In this document: one piece after another, positions 1-15,000 of the stretch | How the letters are laid out: every line of letters begins with the position of its first letter | How positions within the stretch are numbered: the first letter of the stretch is position 1 | Assembly: GCA_005281725.1 (NCBI GenBank) | Contig: SSBO01000012.1 | Coordinates: forward strand, 2,276,194 to 2,340,193 | Source of the DNA: Wuchereria bancrofti | Taxonomy: Eukaryota > Nematoda > Chromadorea > Rhabditida > Onchocercidae | Length of the DNA: 64,000 nt | Direction of reading: 5' to 3' | Translations under genes and position numbers: made by a program | The notes under the pieces: model-generated | What the model was told of the DNA's origin: nothing | Seen by the model: only the letters and a program-made list of their open reading frames with translations | Databases searched by the model: none

Positions 1-3000
1 AATTTGTTACGTTTGTTTGGGAAGTAATGGAACAAATTGTGACGATTCTTCTGCTGTTTTCTGTGATAAGAAACAGTTTTGCTTCACGCAGATAACTAAG
101 ACTCTGGAAGGTGATGTGATACTGAAAGGTTGTACGAACGAATGTAATGCAAACCGTATCGGATGTAAGACAAAAGAAGAAGCTTGTGAAATGTGTTGTC
201 AGCAGGACTATTGTAATAGTTGGAAAAATACGTTTAAAGTTCATGGCGAACACTTACGCCCTTATCCGATGTTTAAAGCTATATGCCCCAGAAACATTAC
301 AGTGTTGAGGTATTTTCGTTAGAATTCAAAGCCCGTCAAATGAAAAAAAAAAAAAACAGTGTATTGTATTAACCTTAGGATGATATTTAAATTAGAAATT
401 AATATAATTTAGTTATATCACATAATTAGGAGTAACAGAAACATACTTTCTAAAAAAAAAACATGCTTTTTTTTGTAATGACTTATCTGGAAACTCATTT
501 AAAATCTTCGCATCACTAAAATATACGATTAGTGTGTTGCCTACAGAAAGAACCTTAGTTGCGGTGTTTTGCAGATATTCAAAAGGATTACTAGCTACTG
601 CAACAATAATACCTCCTCTGATATACAATTATGAACCATTTTACAATCTCACCGTTGATCAGAATGTCTTCAACGGCACAGTGCAATTTATTAAAGAAAC
701 GAATGTGATCACATGGACAGTGACTAATCGGATGCTACAGTTTAGAAATTGCTCAACATATATTGCTTGCAAAGGTTTGTTTTTTTTTTCTTTTAAGTAT
801 TACCTGAATTATAAAGTTTGTGATGAAATTTGTAGATTACTGGGCGCCTGTGCTTGATTGCCCGTCGCTATACATTGATCTTTTGGCAAATACGACATCG
901 CTGCAGTTCAGATCGCGTCTTCCAGAAATTAACTACCATGATTTTGGCTCACATGTTTCATTGCATTACACTCCACCAAATGGCACAATCACAGAAATTG
1001 GTCAACCTGTACAAGTTACGGTTACTGCAACTAATGAAAGTAACAATTCAACACAATGTGTGTTTTGGTATATCGGGCAAGGTCAGCCACATTAAATTGA
1101 CTTTGTAATAAAATAGTGTAGACTAGTGAAGCATAACTGATATGTTAAAAATCATCTTATTTGATCAGTGTGAGTAGATTTATTATTGCTATCTGTGTGG
1201 CTTTTGTGATAACGAGAAACGTTCGGTAATTTTTACCTCAGTTCTCTACAAATTTTCATATTTTTTTGCAAACACAACATGTCATACCAGTACAAACTTT
1301 GTAGTAGCTGACTGTCCATTATGGCCCGTAAATGAAACAGAATATGAATGTGAGGGTTCAGTGAATCATCGAGTATGCAAACGACGATATAAATGTTCCG
1401 GAATGGAATTTCCTAGCCAAGTGACATCTTTAAATTGTGTGGCTGGTCAAGGATGGAGTTATATGAGTCCTCAGTCCATTGTTAATGTCCCTTTGAATTT
1501 ATTTCGGACACCAATTTGCTTACGTTAGTATCTTTGTGAAGTTTCTTTTTTGTTTTAAATTTATGTTATCACTTTTTCAAAGGTCATATTTCACTTGTTT
1601 TTTTGTTTGCTTGCTGATTTCAAGCATCGTCATTTTGTTTTTCTTTTTATTTTTACTTAAATACACCCTGTGCTTTATTCTGAATTCAAATTTGTTTTTT
1701 GTAATTTCAGAAAGTTCTGCTGGCGATGTTCGCTTATCTGTGAATCTTGCCATTAACTCACATCTGAATGAATCGTGTAAAGCTGCATTGCTTGATAAGG
1801 TCACTACATTTTATAAATAACCAACCATAGAGGATTAGAAAAGTTCGCCTATCTTCATATATTTAAGTTCTTAGTTAACTGTTCCGAACATACATGTAGT
1901 GGAGCTGAAAGTATCGCTCTTTGCACCATAAATAATAAAACAATATTGATATGAAAATGTCAAGCAAGGAATGATCATAAACTGCACCAACGGTTTAGAG
2001 GACTTTGCTATCTATATTAACTTATATGGAGTATTGCATAAAAGTTTACTGAACATTATTGTTAAGGCTTGCTTATAATTTACTCATAATTTAGTTTTGC
2101 AGATGCATCAACTGCCTGAAATGCATGAAACTAAAGGATGTCGTCAGTTAAAGTGGACATTTGCTGGGTTATTAATTGCAGATAATAATCTATTTATTAA
2201 CTATACAATGCGCCATGAAAATACATCAACAACGCTGAATTGTGCTGCACAATTTGTCCGTCAAATCGTTAAAGGAAAGCTTGCATTTAATGTGAATTTT
2301 TGAAGTTAACAAAGAGATTATAATCTGATAAGTCTCGAAAATTACAATCAACAAAGGAAGAATGAACTTTGTAGCCTTCTCTAGCATCCCAATTTTGTAT
2401 TCAGGAAAAAGCGCTATGAAGTAATTCAGAAACGGACCTTGTACCTTGCCAACGAAAACTTGTCTTTCTATATCGATGCAAGCAAGCATTGAGATTTGAT
2501 ATGCATTATTCTTGCAGGTATTAAAGACTATCTGTAAAGATATTGAATTCAATGCTTTGTCTGCAAACTACTCCACTGGTTGCTTTAAAGGTTCTTTTCA
2601 CTTTTCTCTCTTTCTTTAAAAAATTCTTTTCATCACATAGCTGATAGTTTAATTTTAATTTTTAAATCAGCCTTTATTTTAATTGGGTTCTTTTCAAATC
2701 GGCTTTTATTCCAACATAGTGATTTTAAATCTGTCTTTATTTTAACATTATTGTTTTTAAATAATATTAATTATTACAATTAAAAGTGGTAATTAAAATA
2801 TGGAATTCTATTGTTGTTCCAGAGAATTAATATGTTATGTGGAGAATTATTAATTTTTCAGATGAATGCGCTCCTGGTTTTTATGCTGCTGCAAATGGCT
2901 GTTATCCTTGTCCGCTTCACAGCTTCTCTGAAACTGTTACTGCCAAGAATTGTATAAGATGTCCAGAGAATATGTTTACAGCAAAGACAGGATCATATTC

Positions 3001-6000
3001 CTCTAAATTATGTCGAAGTAATTATTAGTTGAGAAGCACTAATTTGATCTTATTAGTTTAATTAGATATTTGTGACGAAAATTTTTGTATGTTCATCTCA
3101 AACAATTAAAATAAAGCAAATGTTTTTAAAAATTTCATATAATCAGATATGCTTTATTCCCTTAATTTTTAGATAAACTTCTGACTTCTCATTTCCGTTT
3201 TTTCCACTAACTCAAATCAAATATAGATGTTAGCATGACATTTTAGAACAGTGTCCACCTGGTTTTTTTTCACCAACTGGCTTAGAACCATGTCAAGCAT
3301 GCGCAATTGGCTTTTATCAATCGCATTATGGCTTACAATATTGCAATTATTGTTCATCACCTCAGACAACTTCAATAGTAGGCTCAGTTTCAGCTAACGA
3401 ATGCGTATGTATGTAATTTCAATCAGCATTTTCATTTGTTCTAGTAAAGATACATTATCAGTTCTATAGTTACTAAATCAATATTTAAATCTATCCAACA
3501 ATGAAAGTTATAATTATGAGGATATGTGGTAATTATATTTTTACTACTCAATTTTTGTCAAATTTAAGATCATATTTAAGTTTTTTTCAAAGAGATGTTA
3601 AGATCATATTTTAAAGAAATCAAAAAACTTGCAGCTTTTTGCATGCTTTTAGTAAAGTGCAAGCCCGGATGGTTTAGTCGTACAGGTTTTGAACCGTGCA
3701 TAAAATGTCCGATTGGTTTTTATCAAGATAGAGCCGGACAAACAACATGCAATGCATGCGTCGTTGGTGTCAACAAGCAGATGTCGGTAAATAGTCATTG
3801 CAAAGGTAATGCTATGTTTTATTCCTATTTGTTTTATCACAGGAAAGAATACATCATTGCATGGGGATGAAGAAACAAGAAAATATTGGTGGTAAGGCAG
3901 AAAATGAATTGTTAAGACCAATAAGATTGATTAGTCACTGAAAAGTTCAGTTGTTAAGTCAAAGATTGTCCTAGTCAATGTTACTTGTAACCGGAAAGTT
4001 CTCCAAGCGTTCCATTTAATTTATCCATTAATTAAGTTGTCCTGCTCAGTGCCTGTCGTCTTGACGGAATATCTTTCTCTTAATCTTATCCATGGCCACA
4101 TTAAGAAAGATGAGAAATTTTTGGGTAATAAGAAGACAACAAGAAAAAATATATGAAACAATTAAGTGTTTCAAATACTTCAGATTTTTCGTGTAGGAAA
4201 TTAGGCTGCAAAAATAATGGCCTATGTTCAAATGGGCGATGCATTTGCCCGTTGTTTTATATTGGTCTCGACTGCAGTGTAGCCCTAAATTTGTGTTTGG
4301 CTAATTTTTGTCCTCGAGGTGAAGGATGTCATTTTGATGGAGTGACAACTTCCTGCCTTCATAATAACAATTCATTATTAGAAGGTATTTATCTCATGAA
4401 GAATTATAATCAATTATTGATCTTGTTTGTTTGGAATTCTTTAGTTAGTTGAAAGAGTTGCGTATTCACAAGGGCAAGCTAATGAACAATTTCTTTTCTG
4501 GATATAAAGGATTTCTTCAATAATTCCTCGAAAATGCAGTTTTCAAGCATTATTGTGTAACTTTTTCAATATCATTCGCAAACGGAACAATTGCATTGTC
4601 GTGAAAATTATTAGATTAAAAAGTAGTACAAAATTCAAATTTTAGGTTCAGGAATGAAAGGATGGGAAAATTTATGGAAATTGAAGCAACAAGAGCAGAA
4701 GCAGTTGCTTGATGAAGAAACTCAAAAAGCAGCGAATGAGTCATCATTATTGACATCGATGATATTTACAAATGTTTCAGCAAGGCTAAATACAGACTCA
4801 AGATTAATTGCCAAAGAGCTCCCAGTAAGGAGCCAAAATCCAAGAGTCAGAAAGGAAGTGAACAAAGAAACAGTAATGCACATCGGAAACCGCGGTATTA
4901 TATCAGATCCACCTCAATCACTGATGCAATTTATTTCTAATCAGTTAATTTCCTCAGAAATTATTGCTACTCGAAGATGGAAAAGTGAAGAAGATAAGAT
5001 TCAATCTACTTCAACAACATCAACTGCTTTAGCAGCAGTCGATGCAACCCACGCAGTTCCACAAATTCCTTGTTCTCATAGACTTAATTTTTGTAAAAAC
5101 GGTTTGACTTTTTTTTTTAACTTTTGAAATATTGCGATATTTTTAATTCTAACATTTCATGCATGGATGAATATGCGATGAATAAGAATGCGTATATGAT
5201 CTACTCTTCAGGAGAAATGCAGTTTTTAATATTAACATATTTTCTGGTATTCTTAAAATATACAATAATTGAACTTCAGGTAGTTGTATAACTACTATCA
5301 ATGGAACTATTAGCTGTATCTGTCGAGAGGGATATAAAACTAATGGCAATAATAACTGTGTATTGTTGCAAAACTGTGATTATAATCCATGTGGACAAGA
5401 TTTATGCATAAATATTGGCAACGATTATTTCTGCCAGTGTTCAGTTGGTTAGTATTTTTATTTAAACAATGGTTTAAATTCCAATAAAAGTATCAAATAA
5501 TCAAAATTTTTGAAAGATTAATATTTTAATGGAAAGCAGTAGCTAGGGAATTGCTTTACTCTAGAATAATTTTGCATACATATATGAAATGTCTTAAATG
5601 ATGTACGATTATAGCACATAATGCATTTTATAAGCAACAGTGGTGTCCGATCAATAAAGAATGCGATCAGAAGAACCAATGTAAAAATAATGGTATCTCG
5701 GTGTGTGATTATAAATCGCGGTGCATATGCCCGACATCTTATTTTGGAGAATTTTGCACAGAAAAAGTTGAACCGTGTAGAAATTTACCTTGCTATCATG
5801 GCATCTGTATTCCACAATTTAATCATTTATGGCCTTATTATTTTTGCAAATGTGATCCAGGTTTGTAAATTTTTGCTTCTTTAAATTTCATCTAATTCGT
5901 ATTCAATAAAATTAAACTTATGAAATAATATTTCTTAAATTTTATGTGAAAAATACGAATTAAATATATCTTATTCAAGAGCATATCCTTTCCCTTCTTT

Positions 6001-9000
6001 TCCGTCCTCTTCCAGCTGTTACAACTTATTTAAATAACACTTATCCCTTTTTTTCTTACAATAAATCAAGTTCTAATTTTTTCAATGTATCGATGTGATT
6101 GCAGTAAGATTGAATAGTGTTCCGATTTCAGGTTACTATGGTGAAAAATGTACTGCACACGCAGCTTGCGTAGATAAAAATATTCATTGCAAACATGGTA
6201 ACTGTCATAAAAATGATCAAACTGCATACTGCGAATGCTATCCTGGCTTTACTGGAACCGATTGTTCAGTGGAGATCAATCAGTGTAACTTGTCACCATG
6301 TGTACATGGCACTTGTAAGGCAAAATTTCTGGGTTACACGTGCATCTGTGATGAAGGTTTTAAAGGAAAGCAATGCGAGGTAATTTAGATTTTAATCTTT
6401 GGTCCTTATATTTTTAAAAAAAGACCATCAAAGGCCTTCCACATCGCTACAGTACATTTTATAGCAATATGTCTATTTGCTTACAAAGACTCCAAATCTC
6501 TTGCAATGTCGACATTGATCCATTTTACTTAATTTTCATGTTTAAGGTTAAGTTATCGATAGTTCAGTTTTCCTGATCTTACATAGATAATCTTTTATCG
6601 GTTTGTTTGAAAGTTCCGTGAAATCTGGGCCTCTTTTACTTTAATTGCTATTCAAATCACATACAATAGAGAGGAAGTATTTATTTATTTGTTTGATAGT
6701 GTTAAATTTTAGGAGTTGATTGATCCATGTGATGAAAAACCGTGTAATCTCAATTCAGAATGCCGTACTTTGAGCTATGGGTACAAAGGCAAATTTGTAT
6801 GCAAATGTGCAAAAGGTTGGACAGGTACTGTATGCATACAGTAAGTGTGAACTAATTTTAATCCATTCTCCTTAAAACTAGGTAATACTACCAAAAGAAA
6901 TGTCAATGAGCAGATATGTATTAGTTACACCTTTCAACATGTATCATTTTGCAGGAAAGTATTGCACTGAGCTGATAGACTTTTGCATTCATTCGCAGTG
7001 TATTTCTGGTTCTACCTGTATCACCCGATCTGGAGTTAACGGTGATGTCGATTACGTATGCATATGTCCCCCGAATAAAGCTGGCATTTTTTGCAATGAA
7101 TCAGTTGACTATTGTGAACCAATGAATCCATGCTTACATGATGGTATTTGTCAGCGGAAAGATGATGGATATGCATGTCATTGCAAACCAGGTATCTTTA
7201 CTTTGTTCGCTACAATAACTTTGCAATGATACATTAAAATTTATACAGTTGATAATAATTTAGTAGTTGATAAATATTAATATTATACTTGTGTAGCAAA
7301 GTTGAAAACATTTGACAGCAACACTTTTAATAATATTATATATTGCCAAACTACAAAACAATTTTGCAAGTGAGTACCAAAGATCAACATAAAAGAAGAT
7401 TAAGTTAATGATTGATTTGCAAAAAAAAAAAAAAAAAAACTTCCGATTTCAACATATTAAATATGCTGAAAGTGATGATATCTTGTATAATAGTAACTTA
7501 AATACGCGAAATGCTGGATGCAATTAAACGTTAATAAATTCACCTTCTTACAATGAACCATGTAGAAATATTTATAATAATAGGTTATCGAGGGGATCAT
7601 TGTCAACATAACTTGTGTTCACCAAATCCATGCCAAAATAACGGTAATTGCACAATATTGTCGTTGACAAGTTATAGCTGCTCATGTCCTCAATATTATG
7701 AAGGTGTTAACTGCACTGCGGTTAAGGTAATTTGTCTGAAATATTTTCAAAGCATATGATTTGCAATTTACATACATTCCTTAATTATAATTCTAATTGA
7801 TGGCTCTCTGACGATGTGAAATAGGCATTGATCGAATGGATGAGAAAAATCCATTTTTGAATTTTACCAAATTTTTGCTTTTGCATAGTTGATTACTTTT
7901 TCAGAATGTATGTGCGATAAGTAATTTTGAAGATTATTGTTTGAATAATGGCAAATGTATTTCTAACAACTCTGAGCCAATTTGTCACTGTACACATCAG
8001 TATGAAGGACGCAGATGTGAAAACAGTTAAAAGTTAAAATATTATTGTTATTACTTTGTTTGCATTAGTGTTATCAATCATTTCTGATGAGAGATAAGCA
8101 ATTAATTATTGAATGTTTACAGAGAAAGATTTGGACTTCAATGTTATGTTTAACGAACAAACACGAAATTTGACATCCACATTATTTGATGCCAGTATAT
8201 TGAAACAATTCACATTATGTTTTTGGATCAGGATAATGCCAATGGGAAATAATCCTTTTACTCCTTTTCTTCGTTTCGATCAACAAGGGTATCAATTTCA
8301 AATAAGTCATTTTAACCTCGAACCTCGTCCGGGAAATTTGGCTCACCTATGTTGTCTCATCACGTAGAAGACTAAATGCTTTTAAAGAGGATGTAAAAGA
8401 AAAAAAAATTGCATTGTCACAACAAAAGTAAATGTTCATTTTGTGATGGATAAAATAAAGCGACTCATTTTATAAGCCATATGAAGCTATTTTAGATTTG
8501 AAAAAAATATTTTATCAATAACAGAGAATGCAGTAAGGTTTGACGAGTACGTGGCATGGGCTAATATGACGCGAAATCAGTGGCAACAGGTACAGCAAAA
8601 AATACAGTTAAAATCTCTTTAATTTATTTTCAAATTTTGTTTTTTTATGGGTATGAATTATCCAATTTATAACTCTTTTAGTTTTGCTTTCGTAGAAAGA
8701 AGGATGGAACTACTGAGTGGATACGAAATGGTGAGATTGTTTGGCAAAGGAAGTGGGACGTACCACCGGTTAATGGAAGTTTGAGGATTTTGTTGGGGTC
8801 CTCGGGATTATTTCACGGAGAGATGAGTATGGTTCAGGTTTGCTTTTGCATTTCTCTCACCAAAGCAACATTTCTCATTATTTATAATAACCTATAATTT
8901 AAGAAGTATTAGTAATTTAAATGAGAGGTATTAATAATTTGTATGTCATCATGCAAAAAAAAAAGCACATGCAAATTTTTGTGTATTCTTAAGTATTATT

Positions 9001-12000
9001 GTCTTTCGTGACTGCTCTGAACTGCTTTTTATATAGTAAGAGAAGTTGAACAATAATTTGCATTTTAATTTAATCTTTTGCTGAATTTTTTTATCATTTG
9101 GCAAACTTACTTAAACTAATCAATTTTTAGCTGTACAGTACAGCTCTACGTACCAAACAGATAAATGATTCTATTCACTACTGTAAGCAGTGGTTGCAAT
9201 CTGTTGTAACAAGTGGTGAAACTCCTCTTATTGACTGGAATCAGTTCTCAGGTGTGAAACATGGAAACCGTAATTATCCGGGAATATGTACTCTTTCCGA
9301 TTGTTTGTTAAATCCTCATCGCTGCAATTCAACTATTGGTAATCTTTATTTTACTCGTTTCATGAGGAAATCAATTAAGATGCTAAAGAAAACTTTTTTT
9401 TTTCATGCATAACTAATTGTTGTCTCTGTCATAGACAGTAAACATGATGCTAATTTCAACTGATTTATTCCTGAAGTGTTTCTTGTAGATAAAGTGCCAC
9501 CAAAAGTAATAAATTGTCCATCAAATATCATTATAACCTCTAAGGACAGACTAACGATCGTAAACTGGTCTCCATCGAAATCGAATGAAATTTTTGCTGA
9601 TAACGATATCATTCATATGTCATCAAATTACAATAGTGGTGATGTTTTTACTTGGTGAGTTGTAAAACCATATTTGTAACAGGTATTATTTTATCTTGTT
9701 GAATTGTTATCTAATATTTTTACGTTCACAACAGTATATAAAGTATTTATACTTAGTATTGTTGCTTTAGTTGCCAAATGAAAATCGAAGGTTCGGTATT
9801 AAATCATAAACTTACAAAAAATATGATAAATATCTAAATTATTTTAAATTAATTCATACAATAGATGATAAAGGAAAGTTTGTTTAGGAAGAAATAAAAG
9901 TTACTAAAACGAGATGATTTCTTACTGAATCTTAGTAATACAGGGGTAAGTATCACATCGTGTACATTGCGGAAGATAAAGCTGGAAATATTGAAACTTG
10001 CCAATTCGACCTTGTCATAGCAACAATGAATTGCTCTAATCCTGAAAAGACTGATGGCATTAATTTTACGATTCAAAATATCTATTCAGAAAATGTTCGA
10101 AAAGTGGCATTTGTTGAGTGTAAATCAGACTATATGTCTATTCATCCGGTTACTGACTTCTATTTCTGTGATTTAATGGTTAGTCTTTCAAAATTATATC
10201 AATCAGGAAATGTTGGAGTATACTGAAGAATTTAAAGCCTTTATGTAATGGAATCATGCTTTCCTATAACTTGAATTCTGAATTTGCCGATTCTTTCATT
10301 AAAAGATCTAGAAGCTTCATAGGTGTTCAGAAAAGTCTGTTCTATATTCTGTAATATAATAATGAATCATGTTCAATAAATAGCAATAGGTCGTTTTTAT
10401 ATTTGATTTCATATCTTTATAGGGTCATTGGACTCGCTGGTCGCATGGAATTAATTTCTATTTTCCAAGTTGTTTGAAGTATCGAGCTCCACTGCAACAA
10501 TTAAGTGGTTAGTGTTTTTTTCAATTTGATGCAATTTAAAAATAATATAAAACTCTCACAGTGATATTGCAAATCCAATCCAAAGAAAATACTCATCTAT
10601 CGGTCTTCTGTGCTTGTTTCAGGTTTGATAATCGTAACAGCAAATTGTAATGAATTTGAAATGTATAAGAAAAATTTAACAGCTGTAATTTTGGTTAGTT
10701 TATAGTATCATTTTGACACTGAGGAATGTGCTTCATTGATAGTATCCAGTTGATTATTTATTACATCAATATTAGAAAAGCTTATTCAGGGTATTTCCCA
10801 ACTACTATATCATACCACTTTGATATTTTTTAGTACATTATTTGATCAGTTCAGCTGTATTAAAGTTTTTGTTTCTTATTTGTAAATTTATTTTTCTCAC
10901 TTTAAAAAATTTGCAATCACAATACACTACGTTTTTAGAAGTACAACTTAGCCTTTATTTTGTCAAAATGGATTGAATAGTCCAATCAAAATATTTCATA
11001 ATGAAAATGTTAGTTATTTTAGACTGCCAATAAACAGTTCAATCGTTTTTGCACCACTCCGAACTGTACCAAAGAACTCAAAATGTGGTCAAATTCAAGT
11101 TGTAATAATCAGGTTTTGGGGCAGCCCAATGAAGCAGCTCAAAATATATATCTTTATTATTCGATTACCGTGAGGCTCGTCGCTTTTCATTCTTTTATTA
11201 TAGCAAAAATGAAACTTATAATAATCCAAAACAATAAATTTTTTTTTTAAATTGACAAGTGCATAAATTATCATGATATTTTTTCAAATTTTACATCAAT
11301 CTATTTTTTCATTTAAGCATCAAAACTTACTGACATACAGTAAGAGTCATTTTCTTCCTATCTTGAAAGAGATTTATTAACTTGAATGCGGGACATTGTC
11401 CTATTATTCTTAATGCTTTTATAATTTTTCAATTGACTCTTAAAGTAAGAAAACAGCATGTTAAATGAAATGAATTCGTTAGTTAAATTCTTTCAATTAT
11501 ACTAAGCAGCATGATCATTACAGTCATGATTAACTCATTATTCCTTGAACAATTTTTACTAAATTTTTTCAGCCAAACTGTCGGACATTGTATACTTCAC
11601 AAACTTGAATGGAAGGTGGTAATTGCCACCAGCTAAGATTTTATATTATTTTAGTGGTTTGAGCTATTTGGGGCAAATTAAATCAGATTCATATAGATCA
11701 AATTAAGTCGAATTTTAAGTACCACAAGGAAATCAATAAAGCCTGCAGTAACCGAGAATTTGAACAAAGTATTTGGCAACAACATTGGAGAGACAAACAC
11801 ATCATGGCAATGTCCTTCAAAAAATTATCCTGCTCAAATTTTTGGAAGTGATACTCGCTCATGTGGTATTATTTCACTTTTTTATTCCTGCATATTTTTA
11901 TTGTTTGCATTTTTATTAAAATAACAAATTAGGAATAAGCAACGAAATGTTTAAATTTATGATCACATAACATGCGCAGTTTTTTGCGACAACGATAACT

Positions 12001-15000
12001 TAAATTTTTAGTAAAATGTCCACCTGGGATGTACTGTGTAAACGATAAATGTATGCCATGTCCAGAGAATACATTTAAGAAAAACGCTGGTTGTAAACAA
12101 TGCATTCCATGCCCAAATAATACAATAACTGGTCCAATAATTAAAGACATCGGTTATCAAAGTATTTTTGATTGTTACAGTAAGCCTTTGTTGTTTATTA
12201 CTCTGTAATATAGTGTTGATGAAAAGAAAGCTCATCAAAAAATAACTTTATGTATACTATTTTAAGTAAATGCTATATTGACTTTCCACTATTAATAATT
12301 TGTAATTTGGTCTATGTAATCTGAGTGTTAATCTAACTTTCTCTGTTTACTATGTTCTCATTATATTTCAGCAAATTGCAGTGCTGGTTATCATTACAGC
12401 ATTCAAGATGGAAACTGTGTTAAATGCCCAAAAGGAATGTATCAAGATCGACCGGGACAACTAAGATGTAATGCCTGTCCAGAATCTCGCAGCACACCGA
12501 AAAGAGTATTTTCATTTCGTCTTCTTGTTTTGTGTCAAATTGTAAGCTTCTAGTCTTTTATATGCATTAAATTTATATTCTATAGTAATGATAATGTTTA
12601 GGGTTCAGTGCATGTTTCAAATTGTACGATTACCTGTGGTGCAGGTATGTCAATGAGCTCACAGTCTCAATGCGTTAAATGTGCAAAAGGAAAATATCGG
12701 CAAGAAAATTCTACTGAAGCCCGTTGTACTTCATGTCCTGATTATTTTACAACACCTGATAATGGAAGCATTAGTCAGAGCAATTGCACGGTGCTGGATT
12801 GTCCTCCAGGAACATATATTAATTTGTCGTTGCCATCAGAATGTTTCCTTTGTCCTCGAGACCATTATCAAGTAATATTAGATGTTATATTATAATTTTA
12901 CTTTTAAATGAATCTTCAGACTAACTGATTTAAAAAAAAATAGAAATCTCTGTACTAATATTTCACATATGAATAATTGGATGAGATATTTATGATGTGT
13001 AGCAAATGAGATAGTATATAATCTAAATTCATCTACAAAAATTGATTTTCAAGCATCCCGCGAGAATAAGAAAAATTAGATGTTAAAAATAGGATGACTA
13101 TTCTTCGAGATGTGAAATGCATATGATAGATATGAAAGATTGGATTTAATAAAATATTTCTTATGCACTTCTGTAAACTCCGTTTCAGGAAAAATCAAAT
13201 CAAACCGAATGTCGACATTGTATGAAACCTCTTATTACTCTGGGAACGGTATGTTTATTTCTCACAATTTGCTTTTTTTTACAGCAAAAGCCGAATCATT
13301 AATTTCTTATATCACACTAAACGCGTTACCTAACTTTTAAATGGCAGTTGTAGTCTAATAAGTTTAAGTTTAACCTTTCATAGCGTATCTAAGATATCAG
13401 TTCCTATTTCATACATTCCTTTTTTGGCAGTCTACTAATCAAAATTAGTCATTCAGTTGTTTCGATAGTTGTAGAAAATTGTTTAAGAAAAAAAAATAGC
13501 TGATATCATAGAGTAGAAAAAAAAGTTGTTGTATCCATTACTCACTCACATTTATTAATAAGTATAAAACTACAAAAACTCTGACTTATGGGACTGACGT
13601 TACATCACTATCAAATGCTGTTTCACAATGCTAATAATTTTTGACATGTTTACGATACTCAAAGAAACAATCATCATTGTATTTTCAGGGTTCTGTACAT
13701 CCTCGGCAATGTATGAAACCATTGTTTTGGAGCTCTGCAGGTTCAGATGTTGATATTAGTAAGTACTTCAGTTCGAATCTATGGCCAAATTTTGGATTTG
13801 TTGGTATTATCGGTGCCATCGCATTTCTTGCTCTCCTTTACTTCCAGAGACAAAGGTTTCACATGTGTTTTTATAGAATTTCTATGTTCTCTAAAATAAA
13901 CATGATCTAAGCACGATACGTAAAAATTTAGTTTAAGCAATGAAGAAGTCGCTGAAAGGAGACTTCTGAATACTTTTACCCAGCGTAAATTGCCTCGAAT
14001 AAAATAACCAAATCAATGTCAATACCGCCAACAGGCGCACAATGCACTCATTACTTACTAAGTTTATTCACCAATTTAAGGATACGATCATTATTTTATA
14101 AGATAAGAGGAACACAGTTAAAGCACATGGCCACACTGAATTATTACCGTGATTCTTCTTTTACTTATCCAATTGTTACCGTAACACCAACAGACACTAG
14201 TGCTACACCAGACTTCACTGGGGATAGAGTTCCAAAGAATCGTGAAGCACAGGTAACGGTTTTAGCACATAATTTGAGCTTTGCTTCGCTCATTGATTTG
14301 ATACAATTAATGTATTGACTTAAAAGTTTGATATATGTGAAATTCATCAAATCGATTCGTTTTCTAAGTTAATAAACACAACAAGGAGATACTAACTTAA
14401 AATCGGTACTACGTTCATAACTGCAGGAAGTGGTGGAAATTTATCAAGAAATATATGATGGATTGCATAGTATGGCAGAAGGGACATCTTACATGTCAAA
14501 TAGTGAACTGACTTCGAGCCAATGTCTCAGACCCACTTCAAGAGTTCGTCTTGAGGTGGACACCACATTGAGAGCTGAATTTTGCGGTGATCCGAAGGCG
14601 TTGGGAATGGATTCATCCGGCTTCCCCATCGATTCAGCAGATTATGAAAATGCCGACCAGTGTAACTCGGTGGTTCCAAAGAATTATGGACAGGATTCGG
14701 AAGTTTCAGATGAGGAAAATCAAATCTCGAGGTAAACATTTTTTCTAATATCTAGTATCATAATCTTTGTTGCAAGCACTTCGGGAATGAAAATATTTCG
14801 TTAGGAAGCAACACTTTTTTCTTTTGGGAGATCTAGAAACATTAGCAGATTCTGTAGGTTTTAATAAATGTATTAATTTTCAATTTAGCTTTAAACGACG
14901 ACTTGATGCCTATCGAAACTGGAATTTGCGAATACCCTTGGATGAGATATACATGGAGCCCACTGAGTACAAATTATTTCTGTCGAAAGCAAATGACATA

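Noticed and set aside
6841..6846. Strong GTAAGT donor after the eighth EGF repeat
   Set aside because: Using it breaks the frame at the next exon; the upstream GTACTG donor at 6825 restores the GWTG-KYC EGF junction in phase.
8341..8367. Stop codon inside the LamG region suggesting a broken gene
   Set aside because: It lies beyond a usable donor at about 8305 and is intronic; the following exons continue the LamG fold in phase.
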